This document shows positions 33,465-43,762 of a stretch of DNA of 64,000 nt, in pieces (position 1 is the first letter of the stretch; the number at the start of each line of letters is the position of its first letter). The DNA is from Microbacterium nanhaiense (GTDB lineage Bacteria; Actinomycetota; Actinomycetes; Actinomycetales; Microbacteriaceae). The stretch is taken from contig NZ_BMMQ01000005.1 of the NCBI RefSeq assembly GCF_014646015.1, forward strand, positions 1 through 64,000, read 5' to 3'. Position numbers and translations under genes: made by a program. The notes beneath the pieces are model-generated. The model saw only the letters and a program-made list of their open reading frames with translations. It was not told the DNA's origin and searched no databases.

Positions 33465-34826
33465 ATGGCTCTTTTCGGCACGGATGGTGTGCGAGGGCTC
33501 GCCAATGGCGCCCTCACTGCCGACCTTGCTCTCTCCCTGGCCCAGGCGACTGCTGTCGTCCTGGGCCAGGGGCGTTCTGCAGAGGCGCGCCGCGCCCAGG
33601 GACGTCGCACGAAGGCCGTGATCGCCCGCGATCCGCGCATCTCGGGCGACTTCCTGGGCGCCGCCGTCTCGGCGGGGCTCGCGGCGAGCGGGGTCGATGT
33701 TTACGACGCGGGAGTGATCCCGACGCCGGCACTGGCGTTCCTCGTGAACGACTTCGATGCCGATTTCGGCATCATGATCTCGGCGTCCCACAACCCCGCC
33801 CCCGACAACGGCATCAAGATCTTCGCGCGCGGCGGCGTCAAGCTGCCCGACATCGTCGAGGAGCGCATCGAGCACTACCTCGATGAGCCGAAGCTGCTGC
33901 CCACGGGCGCCGACGTGGGGCGGATCCGTCGCTTCGCGGACGCGGAAGACCGCTATCTGCTGCACCTGCTCGGCACGCTCCCCGTGCGCCTCGACGGGCT
34001 GCACGTCGTGATCGACTGCGCCAACGGCGCCGCGAGCGGTGTCTCGCCGCAGCTCTTCGCCGACGCCGGGGCGCGGGTGACCGTGATCGGTGCGGACCCG
34101 GACGGCATCAACATCAACGACGGCATCGGCTCGACGCATCTCGACGTCATCTCGAAGGCCGTGGTCGAGCACGGCGCCGACGTGGGCATCGCCCACGACG
34201 GCGACGCCGACCGGTGCCTCGCGGTCGACGCCGAGGGCAAGCCGATCGACGGCGACCAGATCATGGCGATCCTCGCCGCGTCTCTCCACGAGCGCGGTCT
34301 GCTCGCGCAGGACACCCTCGTCGCGACGGTGATGAGCAATCTCGGGCTCAAGCTCGCGATGCAGGAGCGGGGCATCCGCGTCGTCGAGACCGCAGTCGGC
34401 GACCGGTATGTGCTCGAGGAGATGAACCGGTCCGGATACTCGCTCGGTGGCGAGCAGTCGGGGCACGTCATCATGAACGACCACTCCACGACCGGCGACG
34501 GCCTGCTCACGGGCCTGCAACTGGTTGCCGAGATGGCGCGCACGGGCAAGACGCTCGCCGAGCTGGCCTCGATCATGACCGTGTTCCCGCAGACCATGAT
34601 CAACGTCAAGGGCGTAGATAAGACGCGCGTCGACGACGAGCAGGTGCAGGCGGCGGTCGAGGCCGTCGAGGCCGAGCTGGGCGACACCGGTCGCGTGCTG
34701 CTGCGCCCGTCCGGCACCGAACCCCTCGTGCGGGTCATGGTGGAGGCGGCGACCCACGACGAGGCCGAGCGCGCTGCGTCGGGCCTCGCGCAGATCGTCG
34801 AGGAACGGCTCGCGCTCGAGGAGTAG
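33465..34826 (+). CDS. glmM: Phosphoglucosamine mutase
   Basis: 453 residues, full length. The active-site phosphoserine is in [12 protein letters not shown] (Ser108), the metal loop is [12 protein letters not shown] near residue 245, GGEQSGHVI contacts the sugar, and [13 protein letters not shown] binds the phosphate at the C-terminus. It converts glucosamine-6-P to glucosamine-1-P for UDP-GlcNAc synthesis. It is downstream of rpsI in the same operon and functionally connects with glmS at 39052. A perfect hairpin terminates the operon. Confidence 0.97.
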   Translation: MALFGTDGVRGLANGALTADLALSLAQATAVVLGQGRSAEARRAQGRRTKAVIARDPRISGDFLGAAVSAGLAASGVDVYDAGVIPTPALAFLVNDFDADFGIMISASHNPAPDNGIKIFARGGVKLPDIVEERIEHYLDEPKLLPTGADVGRIRRFADAEDRYLLHLLGTLPVRLDGLHVVIDCANGAASGVSPQLFADAGARVTVIGADPDGININDGIGSTHLDVISKAVVEHGADVGIAHDGDADRCLAVDAEGKPIDGDQIMAILAASLHERGLLAQDTLVATVMSNLGLKLAMQERGIRVVETAVGDRYVLEEMNRSGYSLGGEQSGHVIMNDHSTTGDGLLTGLQLVAEMARTGKTLAELASIMTVFPQTMINVKGVDKTRVDDEQVQAAVEAVEAELGDTGRVLLRPSGTEPLVRVMVEAATHDEAERAASGLAQIVEERLALEE

Positions 34827-34836
34827 CCTCGCGCCG

Positions 34837-34880
34837 ACATGCCGGAGGCCCCTTCCCGTGGGAAGGGGCCTCCGGCATGT
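34837..34880. terminator. Bidirectional terminator between glmM and the Ppx/GppA gene
   Basis: A perfect inverted repeat: the 21-base arms 34837-34857 and 34860-34880 flank only two bases, so the tip opens to a normal loop. It lies 10 bases after glmM and ends 1 base from the convergent stop at 34882. ATGTTTC follows on the plus strand. Confidence 0.85.
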
Positions 34881-34881
34881 T

Positions 34882-35811
34882 TCACCAGCCCATGTCCTCC
34901 GAGTAGCGGAGGAGGATCCCCTCGCGCAGCGCCCAGGGGCTGACCTCCAGCTCGGACGCATCGAGCGCCTTCATCGCCTCGTTCAGGACGACGGCTCCCG
35001 CGGTGATCTGGAAGGTGCGCTCGGGCGTGATGCCCGGAAGCTCCTGACGCGAGGCGGCCGGGATCCGCGCGAGCACGGGGATCCACGACTCCAATTCCTG
35101 CTGCGGCAGCATCCACCGCGCCGCGCCGCCCCAGCCGCTGCGCTTGTAGCCGACGAGGCGCGCGAGCGAGCGGATCGTCTTCGAGGATCCGACCACGTGA
35201 TCGGGAGAGGGGATCCGCCCAAAGCGCGCGGCGACGGCCGCGAGCGTCTCCTCCGAGTGGTGCGCGAGCCGCTCGATGGCGTCATCGCCCGGGGGATCCT
35301 GCGGCAGGTACTCGACCGTCATGCGGCCCGCCCCGAGGGGCACCGACTCCGCCAGCTGCGGGAGCTCGTCCGCGCCGCCGGCGATCTCGAGTGATCCGCC
35401 ACCGATGTCGAAGAGCAGGATCTGACCGGCCGACCAGCCGAACCAGCGCCGCACGGCGAGGAAGGTAAACCGCGCCTCCTCGGATCCGCCCAGCACCTGA
35501 AGCTGCTGGTCGATCGCCTGCTCGATGAGGGCGATGACCTCCGGTCCATTGGTCGCCTCGCGGATCGCGCTCGTCGCGGTCGCGAGCAGCTCGCTGACGT
35601 TCTCCTTCTCGGCGACCGCCTTCGCGCGGCGCACGGCGGCGATGATCAGTTCGACGCCCTCGTCGGAGATCGACCCGTCCGGCGTGAGGTAGCGCATGAG
35701 CCGAAGCGTCGACTTCTCGCTCGTGGTGGCGAGCGGCCGCCCTCCCGGCTCGGCGTTCGCGACGAGCAGGTGGACAGTGTTCGATCCGATGTCGAGAACC
35801 CCGAGGCGCAT
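34882..35811 (-). CDS. Ppx/GppA phosphatase family protein (exopolyphosphatase-like)
   Basis: 309 residues from the ATG at 35811 (MRLGVLDIGSNTVHLLVANA). The ASKHA phosphate-1 motif DIGSNTVHL starts the protein; ATATSAIREA and the LLFDIGGGSLEIAGG phosphate-2 motif near residue 140 follow, with a conserved catalytic Glu in TSAIREA. It hydrolyses polyphosphate or pppGpp. This is the short two-domain form typical of actinobacteria. Divergent from coaA and convergent with glmM. Confidence 0.95.
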   Translation of the reverse strand: MRLGVLDIGSNTVHLLVANAEPGGRPLATTSEKSTLRLMRYLTPDGSISDEGVELIIAAVRRAKAVAEKENVSELLATATSAIREATNGPEVIALIEQAIDQQLQVLGGSEEARFTFLAVRRWFGWSAGQILLFDIGGGSLEIAGGADELPQLAESVPLGAGRMTVEYLPQDPPGDDAIERLAHHSEETLAAVAARFGRIPSPDHVVGSSKTIRSLARLVGYKRSGWGGAARWMLPQQELESWIPVLARIPAASRQELPGITPERTFQITAGAVVLNEAMKALDASELEVSPWALREGILLRYSEDMGW

Positions 35812-35839
35812 ACGACAAAACATAGCGCGGATGAGTGGC

Positions 35840-35884
35840 GCCAAAAAACGTGCGCCCGACCGGGCGTCGAGCGCGTTTTCTGGC
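35840..35884. promoter_or_regulatory. Imperfect long palindrome in the ppx-coaA divergent promoter region
   Basis: GCCAAAAAACGTGCGC (35840-35855) is nearly complementary to GCGCGTTTTCTGGC (35871-35884), with CGCCCG/CGGGCG in the middle. It could be an operator for the divergent pair or a stem in a coaA leader. Confidence 0.35.
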
Positions 35885-35913
35885 GACCCGTGGGTGGCCG
35901 TAAGATCGTGTGA

Positions 35914-36858
35914 ATGACGGCTGATAGCAGTTCCCTGCAGCTCTCGCTCTACCGCGACATTCCCCGCGCGGAGTGGGCGAGGCTTGCGCGCGGCATGGAT
36001 CAGCCCCTCACCGAGCAGGAGATCGTGCAGATCCGCGGCCTCGGCGACCGCCTCGACGTCGACGAGGTGCGCGACGTCTACCTCCCGCTCAGCAGGCTGC
36101 TCAGCGCGTGGGCCGCCGGCACGCGGCAGATCGGATCCGAGGTCGGTGCGTTCCTCGGCGAGGACCAGCCGCGGATCCCGTTCGTCGTCGGCGTGGCCGG
36201 ATCCGTCGCCGTCGGGAAATCGACCGTTGCGCGCCTCCTGCGCGAATTGATGAGCCGCTGGGCCGACACCCCGCGCGTGGAGCTCGTCACGACCGACGGC
36301 TTCCTCTACCCGAACGCCGAGCTCGAGCGGCGCGGGATCATGGACCGCAAGGGCTTCCCCGAGTCGTACGACCGCCGCGCGTTGGTCGATTTCGTCACGC
36401 GCGTGAAGTCCGGCGCCGCCGAGGTGCGGGCGCCGTTCTACTCGCACATGAAGTACGACATCATGCCCGACGCGGCGGTGGTCGTGCGGCAGCCCGATGT
36501 CCTCATCGTCGAGGGACTGAACGTGCTGCAGCCGCCGCCCGCGCCCAACGACGTGGCCGTCAGTGACCTGTTCGACTTCTCGATCTATGTCGACGCCGAG
36601 ACGGACCACATCGAGCAGTGGTTCGTGGGCCGCTTCTTGAAGCTCCGCGAGGGCGCCTTCGCGAACCCCGAGTCGTACTTCAAGGTGTTCCAGCACCTCT
36701 CCGACGCCGAGGCCATCGAGACCGCGCGCGGCATCTGGCGCGACATCAACCTCCCGAACCTCGTCGAGAACGTCGAGCCCACGAAGCACCGCGGCACCCT
36801 CGTGCTGCGCAAGGGCCCCGAGCACGCGGTCGAACGCGTCCTCCTGCGGAAGCTCTAA
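35914..36858 (+). CDS. coaA: Type I pantothenate kinase
   Basis: 314 residues. The P-loop GVAGSVAVGKST spans residues 93-104; TTDGFLYPNAELERRGIMDR near 126 and YSHMKYDI near 180 bind pantothenate, and the DFSIYVDA and FRDI-like C-terminal part complete the family. It phosphorylates pantothenate, the first step of CoA synthesis. Transcribed alone; 10 bases after its stop a family B repeat array starts, which probably forms its 3' untranslated region. Confidence 0.97.
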   Translation: MTADSSSLQLSLYRDIPRAEWARLARGMDQPLTEQEIVQIRGLGDRLDVDEVRDVYLPLSRLLSAWAAGTRQIGSEVGAFLGEDQPRIPFVVGVAGSVAVGKSTVARLLRELMSRWADTPRVELVTTDGFLYPNAELERRGIMDRKGFPESYDRRALVDFVTRVKSGAAEVRAPFYSHMKYDIMPDAAVVVRQPDVLIVEGLNVLQPPPAPNDVAVSDLFDFSIYVDAETDHIEQWFVGRFLKLREGAFANPESYFKVFQHLSDAEAIETARGIWRDINLPNLVENVEPTKHRGTLVLRKGPEHAVERVLLRKL

Positions 36859-36868
36859 TATGCCGGGC

Positions 36869-37173
36869 GTGTCCCAGTTGGTGCGCTTATGGCGGGGCTA
36901 TTCCCGCTGTAAGTGGGACACAGGTTAAGCCGTGTCCCACTTGGTGCGCTTATGGCGCCGCTATTCCCGCCTCAAGTGGGACACGGGTTGGGGCGTGTCC
37001 CAGTTGGTGCGCTTATGGCGCCGCTATTCCCGCCTTAAGTGGGACACGGGTCGGGGTGTGTCCCAGTTGGTACGCTTTTGGCGCCGCTATTCCCGCCTCA
37101 AGTGGGACACGGGTTGGGGCGTGTCCCACTTCGTGCGCTTATGGCGCCGCTATTCCCGCATCAACTGGGACAC
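36869..37173. repeat. Tandem array of family B palindromic repeats (5 copies)
   Basis: Copies of exactly 53 bp start at 36869, 36932, 36995, 37058 and 37121, an exact 63-bp period. Arms are GTGTCCCACTT (or GTGTCCCAGTT) and AAGTGGGACAC, with a 31-bp spacer containing GCGCTTATGGCGCCGC and TATTCCCGC; linkers are 10 bp, mostly GGGTTGGGGC. The array fills the gap between convergent coaA and the GntR gene, ending 3 bases before the latter's stop. The 63-bp unit is 21 codons, so open frames run through it artefactually. Confidence 0.95.
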
Positions 37174-37176
37174 GGC

Positions 37177-37833
37177 CTACGTAGTCTCGCGTCGGGACTG
37201 GGACGCGGCGAGGTGCGCGCGCATGGACGCCGCGGCGGTGACGGGATCCGCGGCGCGGATCGCGTCCACGATGTGGCGGTGCTCGGCGACCACCGTGGCG
37301 GCGACGGCATCGGTGAGGCGGGCGTGGGGGAGCACGATCGTCGTCGCGCCGAGCCGTTCCAGCACCTCCGCGAGATAGCGGTTGTGCGACGCCAACGCGA
37401 TCGCGCGGTGCAGAGCGAAGTCTGCCTCCACCGTCTCGGCCGGGAGCGACGCCGAGGCCAATCGGGTGATCGCGGCGTCGAGCGCTGCAAGGTCGTCGTC
37501 CGTGCGGTTGCGGGCCGCGAGCGCCGCAGCCTCCTGCTCGATCGCGGTCCGGAACGCGTGCAGCTCCGCCCGCTCGGCGGATCCACTAGCGCGGAGCCAC
37601 CCGTCGCCGCCGTCCGCGGGTGGGGTGAGCGCGTAACTGCCGGATCCCGTCCGCGTGCGGATGAGGCCGCGCGTCTGCAGGCGCTGAATGGCCTCGCGCA
37701 CGACGGCGCGGCTCGCGGAGAACTGCTCCGCGAGCCGCGCCTCGCTGGGTAGGCGCTCGCCGGGCGCGATGGATCCTCCGACGATCCTCTCGGCGATGGT
37801 GTCGGCGATCTGCTCTCCCCGCGGCGTCGTCAT
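37177..37833 (-). CDS. GntR/FadR family transcriptional regulator
   Basis: 218 residues starting MTTPRGEQIADTIAERIVGG. The winged HTH is RLPSEARLAEQFSASRAVVR then EAIQRLQTRGLIRTRTGSGS; the C-terminal FCD domain contains FRTAIEQEAAALAARN and the metal-binding helices with ADFALHRAIALASHN. FadR-type regulators with FCD domains sense sugar acids. Its start overlaps the dehydratase stop (ATGA), so it is cotranscribed with the gene whose promoter it probably controls through the palindrome at 38990. Confidence 0.95.
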   Translation of the reverse strand: MTTPRGEQIADTIAERIVGGSIAPGERLPSEARLAEQFSASRAVVREAIQRLQTRGLIRTRTGSGSYALTPPADGGDGWLRASGSAERAELHAFRTAIEQEAAALAARNRTDDDLAALDAAITRLASASLPAETVEADFALHRAIALASHNRYLAEVLERLGATTIVLPHARLTDAVAATVVAEHRHIVDAIRAADPVTAAASMRAHLAASQSRRETT

Positions 37834-38957
37834 GCCGTGATCGTGACCTTCTCGGTCGTCCAGGCACGGGCCTGGTCGGTGAACGTGATGCCGAGGCCCG
37901 GGCGGTCGGGAACGATCATGCGGCCGCCCTTGGTCTCGAGGCGCTCCTCGAAGAGCGGGTCGAGCCAGTCGAAGTGCTCGACCCACGGCTCGCGGGGGTA
38001 GCAGGCCGCGAGGTGCAGGTGGATCTCCATGGCGAAGTGCGGGGCGAGGTCGAGGCCCGCGCGATCGGCGAGCGTCATGAGACGGAGGAACTGCGTGATT
38101 CCGCCGACGCGGGGTGCATCGGGCTGGATGATGTCGCAGGCGCGGGCTTCGATGAGCCTCTCGTGCTCGGCGACCGAGGCGAGCATCTCGCCGGTCGCGA
38201 TGGGAGTGTCGAGAGCGCGGGCGAGATCCGCGTGTCCCTCGGCGTCGTACGCGTCGAGGGGCTCCTCGATCCAGACCAGGTCGAGTTCCTCGAAGCGGCG
38301 TCCCATTCGCAATGCAGTCGTGCGGTCCCACTGCTGGTTCGCGTCGACCATCAGCGGGGTGTCGCCGATGTGCTCGCGCACGGCTCTCACGCGCCGCAGG
38401 TCTTCGGAGCTGTCGGGGAGGCCGACCTTGATCTTGATCCCGCCGATGCCCTCCTCGATCGACTGGCTCGCGCGGGTCAGGACCTCGTCGAGGCTCGCGT
38501 TGAGGAATCCGCCCGAGGTGTTGTAGGTGCGCACGCTGTCGCGGTGGGATCCGAGCAGCTTCGACAGCGGCAGGCCCGCACGGCGCGCCTTGAGGTCGTA
38601 GAGCGCGATGTCGATCGCAGCGAGCGCCTGGGTCGCGACGCCCGAGCGGCCGACCGAGGCGCCCGCCCAGAGCAGCTTGGTGTACAGCTTCTGGATGTCG
38701 TTCGGATCCTCGCCGATCGCCGCGCCCGCGACCTCCTTCGCGTGGGCGTATTGCGCGGGTCCACCCGCGCGCTTGGAGTAGCTGAAACCGTGGCCGGAGT
38801 GGCCCTGGGCCGTCTCGACCTCGGCGATCAGGAACACGACCTCCGTCATCGGCTTCTGGCGTCCGGTGAACACCTTGGCGTCGGAGATCGGCACGGGCAA
38901 CGGCAGGCGCAGGGTGGACAGGGTGATGGCGCGGATGGCGTCGGGGGTGTAGGTCAT
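37830..38957 (-). CDS. L-talarate/galactarate dehydratase (mandelate racemase/enolase superfamily)
   Basis: 375 residues from the ATG at 38957 (GAGGAGGAG ribosome site). The N-terminal VPISDAKVFTGRQKPMTEVV and SYSKRAGGPAQYAHAKEVAG segments are characteristic of the Salmonella TalrD/GalrD enzyme. The KxK pair lies in GIKIKVG; metal ligands are in LMVDANQQW, WIEEPLDAYD and ATGEML; the general-base His is in APHFAMEIHLH. It dehydrates L-talarate or galactarate (the oxidation product of galacturonate) to the keto-deoxy acid, consistent with pectin use. Coupled to a GntR regulator. Confidence 0.92.
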   Translation of the reverse strand: MTYTPDAIRAITLSTLRLPLPVPISDAKVFTGRQKPMTEVVFLIAEVETAQGHSGHGFSYSKRAGGPAQYAHAKEVAGAAIGEDPNDIQKLYTKLLWAGASVGRSGVATQALAAIDIALYDLKARRAGLPLSKLLGSHRDSVRTYNTSGGFLNASLDEVLTRASQSIEEGIGGIKIKVGLPDSSEDLRRVRAVREHIGDTPLMVDANQQWDRTTALRMGRRFEELDLVWIEEPLDAYDAEGHADLARALDTPIATGEMLASVAEHERLIEARACDIIQPDAPRVGGITQFLRLMTLADRAGLDLAPHFAMEIHLHLAACYPREPWVEHFDWLDPLFEERLETKGGRMIVPDRPGLGITFTDQARAWTTEKVTITA

Positions 38958-38989
38958 GGTCTCCTCCTCGAGATACGGACAAGCTATCA

Positions 38990-39008
38990 GACAGATTATG
39001 GATCTGTC
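38990..39008 (-). promoter_or_regulatory. Putative GntR operator upstream of the galactarate dehydratase
   Basis: GACAGAT-N5-ATCTGTC is a perfect 7-bp inverted repeat with a 5-bp spacer, 33 bases upstream of the dehydratase start. Its size fits FadR-subfamily operators, and the GntR gene is in the same operon. It is also within the glmS upstream region. Confidence 0.6.
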
Positions 39009-39051
39009 ATGCAGGGCTGGTTCACGGGCTCGCGACATTAGGATCATTCGC

Positions 39052-40902
<1,851 letters not shown>

Positions 40903-40905
40903 CCC

Positions 40906-41021
40906 GTGTCCCACTTTGTGTGGGAATAGCCCGGTTATTCCCGCGCTAAGTGGGACACGCCCCAACCCGTGTCCCACTTGATGCGGGTATAGCGCCGCCA
41001 TTCCCGCACGAAGTGGGACAC
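40906..41021. repeat. Two tandem family B palindromic repeats
   Basis: Copies at 40906-40958 and 40969-41021, each 53 bp with a 63-bp period and a 10-bp linker. Arms GTGTCCCACTT and AAGTGGGACAC are perfect in both. They lie between glmS and acpS, which point the same way, so this site cannot be explained purely as a convergent-gene terminator. Confidence 0.95.
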
Positions 41022-41064
41022 GCCCTGGGACCGGGAGCGCAGGTGGGCTTACTAGGCTGGACGA

Positions 41065-41424
41065 ATGATCATCGGGGTAGGCGTCGACATGGTCGACATC
41101 GAGCGCTTCGAGGGGCAGATCGCTCGCTCGCCGCGGCTGATGCAGCGCCTCTTCACTCCGCATGAGCGCGAGTTGCCCCTCCGCTCCCTCGCCGCGCGCT
41201 ACGCGGCGAAGGAGGCGCTGATCAAGGCGCTCGGCGGATCCGATGGCGTGTTCTGGCAGGAGATCGAGGTCCCGCGCCTGGGCGAGCGGCAGGCTCCGAA
41301 CTACTCGATCTCCGGCGAGACGTCCGCGACGCTGGAGGCCCGCGGCGTCAGCCGTGCCCATCTGTCGCTCTCACACGACGGCGGCCTGGCGCTGGCGTAC
41401 ACGATTCTGGAAGGAGGCCTCTGA
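41065..41424 (+). CDS. acpS: Holo-[acyl-carrier-protein] synthase
   Basis: 119 residues. The Mg-binding Asp is in GVGVDMVDIERFEGQI and the Glu/Lys pair in RYAAKEALIKALGG; the closing SLSHDGGLALAYTIL strand is typical. It transfers phosphopantetheine from CoA to acyl carrier protein. Its stop overlaps the alr start (TGATG), giving a coupled acpS-alr pair common in Microbacteriaceae. Confidence 0.95.
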   Translation: MIIGVGVDMVDIERFEGQIARSPRLMQRLFTPHERELPLRSLAARYAAKEALIKALGGSDGVFWQEIEVPRLGERQAPNYSISGETSATLEARGVSRAHLSLSHDGGLALAYTILEGGL

Positions 41425-42533
41425 TGGCCTCATCCCCGACCCGCGAGGCGATCATCGACCGCGGCGCGATCGAGCACAACGTCCGGACGCTCCGCGCGGC
41501 CGCGCACACCCGCGAGTTCATCGCGGTCGTCAAGGCAAACGGATACGGGCACGGCGCGGTGACCGCCGCCCACGGCGCGATCGCGGGAGGCGCGACGCGC
41601 CTGGGCGTCGCCGACGTGTCGGAGGCCCTCGAGCTGCGCTCGGCCGGGATCGCTCATCCGATCGTCGCCTGGCTGCACGGCCCCGACACCGACTTCGCCC
41701 CCGCCATCGGCGCGAACGTCGAGCTCGGTCTATCGACCGTCGACCAGCTGCGCCGCGTCGCCGCCCAGGCCGGATCCGCGGTGCCGCTCGTGCACCTGAA
41801 GTTCGAGACGGGTCTCGGTCGGGGCGGATCCGCGCCCGCGGATTGGGCGGCGTTCATGGCCGAGGCGGCACGCCTCGAACGGGCCGGCCGCCTGCGGGTG
41901 GACGGCGTCTTCAGCCACCTCTCCGGAACCTCGCACGAGGAGGATCTCGCCCAGCTGGCGCGCTTCCGCGACGCGATGGGCGCGGCGATCGACGCCGGCC
42001 TGCGCCCGCGGATCCGCCACCTCGCCGCGACGGGTGCGGCGATCGAGCTGCCGGATACGCGCCTCGACGCGGTGCGCATCGGGCTCGGGATCTACGGTCT
42101 CTCGCCGTTCGACGACCGCTCCTCCGCGGCCCTCGGCCTCCGCCCCGCGATGACGCTGCAGGCGCCGGTCGCGGCGGTGCGCAGGGTCGCGGCGGGGCAG
42201 GGGGCGTCCTACGGATACACCTACCGCGCCGAGCGCGACACGACCTTTGCGCTCGTGCCGCTCGGATACGCCGACGGGGTCCCGCGCCACGCATCCAATC
42301 GTGGCCCGGTGCGGATCGGCGGGCAGCGCTTTCGCGTCGCCGGCCGCGTCGCCATGGATCAGTTCATCGTCGACGTGGGCGACGCCCCCGTGAGGGTCGG
42401 AGACCGCGCCGTGCTCTTCGGTGACCCCTTGCGGGGCGCCCCGACCGCAACGGAATGGGCGGAGGCGGCCGACACGATCAACTACGAGATCGTCACCCGG
42501 CTCGGCCCGAGGGTGACCCGCACGGTCGTGTGA
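41424..42533 (+). CDS. alr: Alanine racemase
   Basis: 369 residues. The PLP Lys is in VVKANGYGHGAV near residue 35; VDGVFSHLSGTSHEED, RIGLGIYGLSP and the catalytic Tyr in SYGYTYRAERDTTFALVPLG near 265 complete the family. It makes D-alanine for peptidoglycan. Overlaps acpS by one base; tsaE begins 31 nt downstream. Confidence 0.97.
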   Translation: MASSPTREAIIDRGAIEHNVRTLRAAAHTREFIAVVKANGYGHGAVTAAHGAIAGGATRLGVADVSEALELRSAGIAHPIVAWLHGPDTDFAPAIGANVELGLSTVDQLRRVAAQAGSAVPLVHLKFETGLGRGGSAPADWAAFMAEAARLERAGRLRVDGVFSHLSGTSHEEDLAQLARFRDAMGAAIDAGLRPRIRHLAATGAAIELPDTRLDAVRIGLGIYGLSPFDDRSSAALGLRPAMTLQAPVAAVRRVAAGQGASYGYTYRAERDTTFALVPLGYADGVPRHASNRGPVRIGGQRFRVAGRVAMDQFIVDVGDAPVRVGDRAVLFGDPLRGAPTATEWAEAADTINYEIVTRLGPRVTRTVV

Positions 42534-42564
42534 GGCGCCCTCCTCGGAATGGGAGGATGGAGAC

Positions 42565-43035
42565 ATGGTTCCGGATGAGCTGCTGGGCACGCACGAGGTC
42601 CCGACCGCCGCGCTGATGGAAGACCTCGGTCGGCGGCTGGGCGCGCGGCTCGAGGCGGGCGACATGCTCGTGCTCACGGGCCCCCTCGGCGCAGGCAAGA
42701 CCACGCTCACGCGGGGCATCGGCGAGGGTCTCGGCGTGCGCGGCCCCGTGCAGTCGCCGACCTTCGTGATCGCCCGCACGCACCCGTCCCTCCGGGGCGG
42801 TGCTCCGCTGATCCACGCGGACGCGTATCGCCTCGGAGACGCCGGCGAGCTGGAGGATCTGGACCTCGACCTCGACGACTCGGTGACGATCGTCGAGTGG
42901 GGGAGGGGCCTCGTCGAGCAGATCGCGGACGAGTGGTGGGACGTCGAGATCGTGCGTCCGGTGGGCGAGGCCGACGATGCGGAGAACCTCGATCTCGATG
43001 CGCCGCGCACCGTTGTCATAACGAGACACGCGTAG
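42565..43035 (+). CDS. tsaE: tRNA threonylcarbamoyladenosine biosynthesis ATPase TsaE
   Basis: 156 residues. The Walker A motif LTGPLGAGKTTLTRGIGEGL lies near residue 35; SPTFVIARTH is switch-like and IHADAYRLGDAGELEDLDLD with VEWGRGL follows. TsaE powers turnover of the TsaB-TsaD complex that makes t6A at position 37 of ANN-decoding tRNAs. GGGAGG precedes the ATG. tsaB, rimI and tsaD follow in the same operon. Confidence 0.96.
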   Translation: MVPDELLGTHEVPTAALMEDLGRRLGARLEAGDMLVLTGPLGAGKTTLTRGIGEGLGVRGPVQSPTFVIARTHPSLRGGAPLIHADAYRLGDAGELEDLDLDLDDSVTIVEWGRGLVEQIADEWWDVEIVRPVGEADDAENLDLDAPRTVVITRHA

Positions 43036-43072
43036 GGCGGCTTGTAAGCGAGTCGCGCCTAACCTGGAGGGG

Positions 43073-43762
43073 ATGATCCTCGCAATCGACTCCTCGATCG
43101 GCTCCACCGTCGCCGTTGTCGACCCGGACACCGAAGAGGTGCTCGGGCAGGCACAGAGCGAGACCAGCCGCGGCCATGCCGAGGTGATCGGCACGCTCAT
43201 TCAGCAGTCGCTCGACCGCGCCGGCCTCACACCGGCCGACATCACGGCCGTCGCCGCGGGCATGGGGCCGGGGCCGTTCACGGGCCTGCGGATCGGCATC
43301 GCGGCCGCCCGCGCCTTCGCGATCGGGCGGGGGATCCCCGTCGTCCCGGTCGCGAGCCACGACGGCGCCGCCCTCGAGATCCTGGAACGGGATCCCCATG
43401 CCGAGTTCGTCATCGTGACCGACGCCCGGCGCCGTGAGAACGCGGTCAGCGCCTATGCGGGTCTGAAGGGCGGCCTCCCGAACCGCATCGCGGGACCGGA
43501 GTTGCTCCCTCACACCGCGGATCCGCACAGCTACCTCGCCGAGATTCTGACAATCGCGCGGGATTCTGCCGATTCGGCCCAGAAAGGCAGCATCTCGAGC
43601 GATCTTCAGAATCTCGGCACCACCACGAGCATCCCCGCCGCGGCGCTGGCCAAGCTCGCGGCCCGCCAGCTCGCGGCGGGCACGACGGCGGAACTCGGGC
43701 CCCTCTACCTGCGCGCCCCCGACGCGAAGATCCCGGGTGCGGTGAAGCGGGTGAGCACGTGA
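43073..43762 (+). CDS. tsaB: tRNA threonylcarbamoyladenosine biosynthesis protein TsaB with a repeat-encoded insertion
   Basis: 229 residues. The ASKHA-like N-domain reads MILAIDSSIGSTVAVVDPDT, with GMGPGPFTGLRIGIAAARAF near residue 63 and DARRRENAVSAYAG near 120. TsaB is the catalytically inactive partner of TsaD. Residues about 156-182 are encoded by a 77-bp family C palindromic element (43540-43616), which keeps the frame open and adds a polar Ser/Gln-rich stretch between the two halves of the C-domain. The protein otherwise ends normally (LGPLYLRAPDAKIPG). Its stop overlaps the rimI GTG. Confidence 0.93.
   Translation: MILAIDSSIGSTVAVVDPDTEEVLGQAQSETSRGHAEVIGTLIQQSLDRAGLTPADITAVAAGMGPGPFTGLRIGIAAARAFAIGRGIPVVPVASHDGAALEILERDPHAEFVIVTDARRRENAVSAYAGLKGGLPNRIAGPELLPHTADPHSYLAEILTIARDSADSAQKGSISSDLQNLGTTTSIPAAALAKLAARQLAAGTTAELGPLYLRAPDAKIPGAVKRVST
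43540..43616. repeat. Family C palindromic repeat, 77 bp, inside tsaB
   Basis: A left arm CGAGATTCTGACAATCG (43540), a second degenerate left arm CGGGATTCTGCCGATT 19 bp later (43559) and a right arm CGATCTTCAGAATCTCG (43600-43616). The same 19-bp and 41-bp spacings and total length occur in the copy at 55587-55663. It is translated in frame within TsaB. Confidence 0.9.

Noticed and set aside
36932..37378. Open frames through the repeat arrays (e.g. products repeating RLWRRYSRLKWDT)
   Set aside because: The 63-bp period equals 21 codons, so any frame free of stops in one unit stays open through the array. There are no ribosome sites or gene-like features, and frames are open on both strands.
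38958..39051. glmS ribozyme or riboswitch in the glmS leader
   Set aside because: The leader is only 94 nt, is shared with a divergent gene, and shows no recognisable glmS ribozyme core. Such ribozymes are mainly in Firmicutes.
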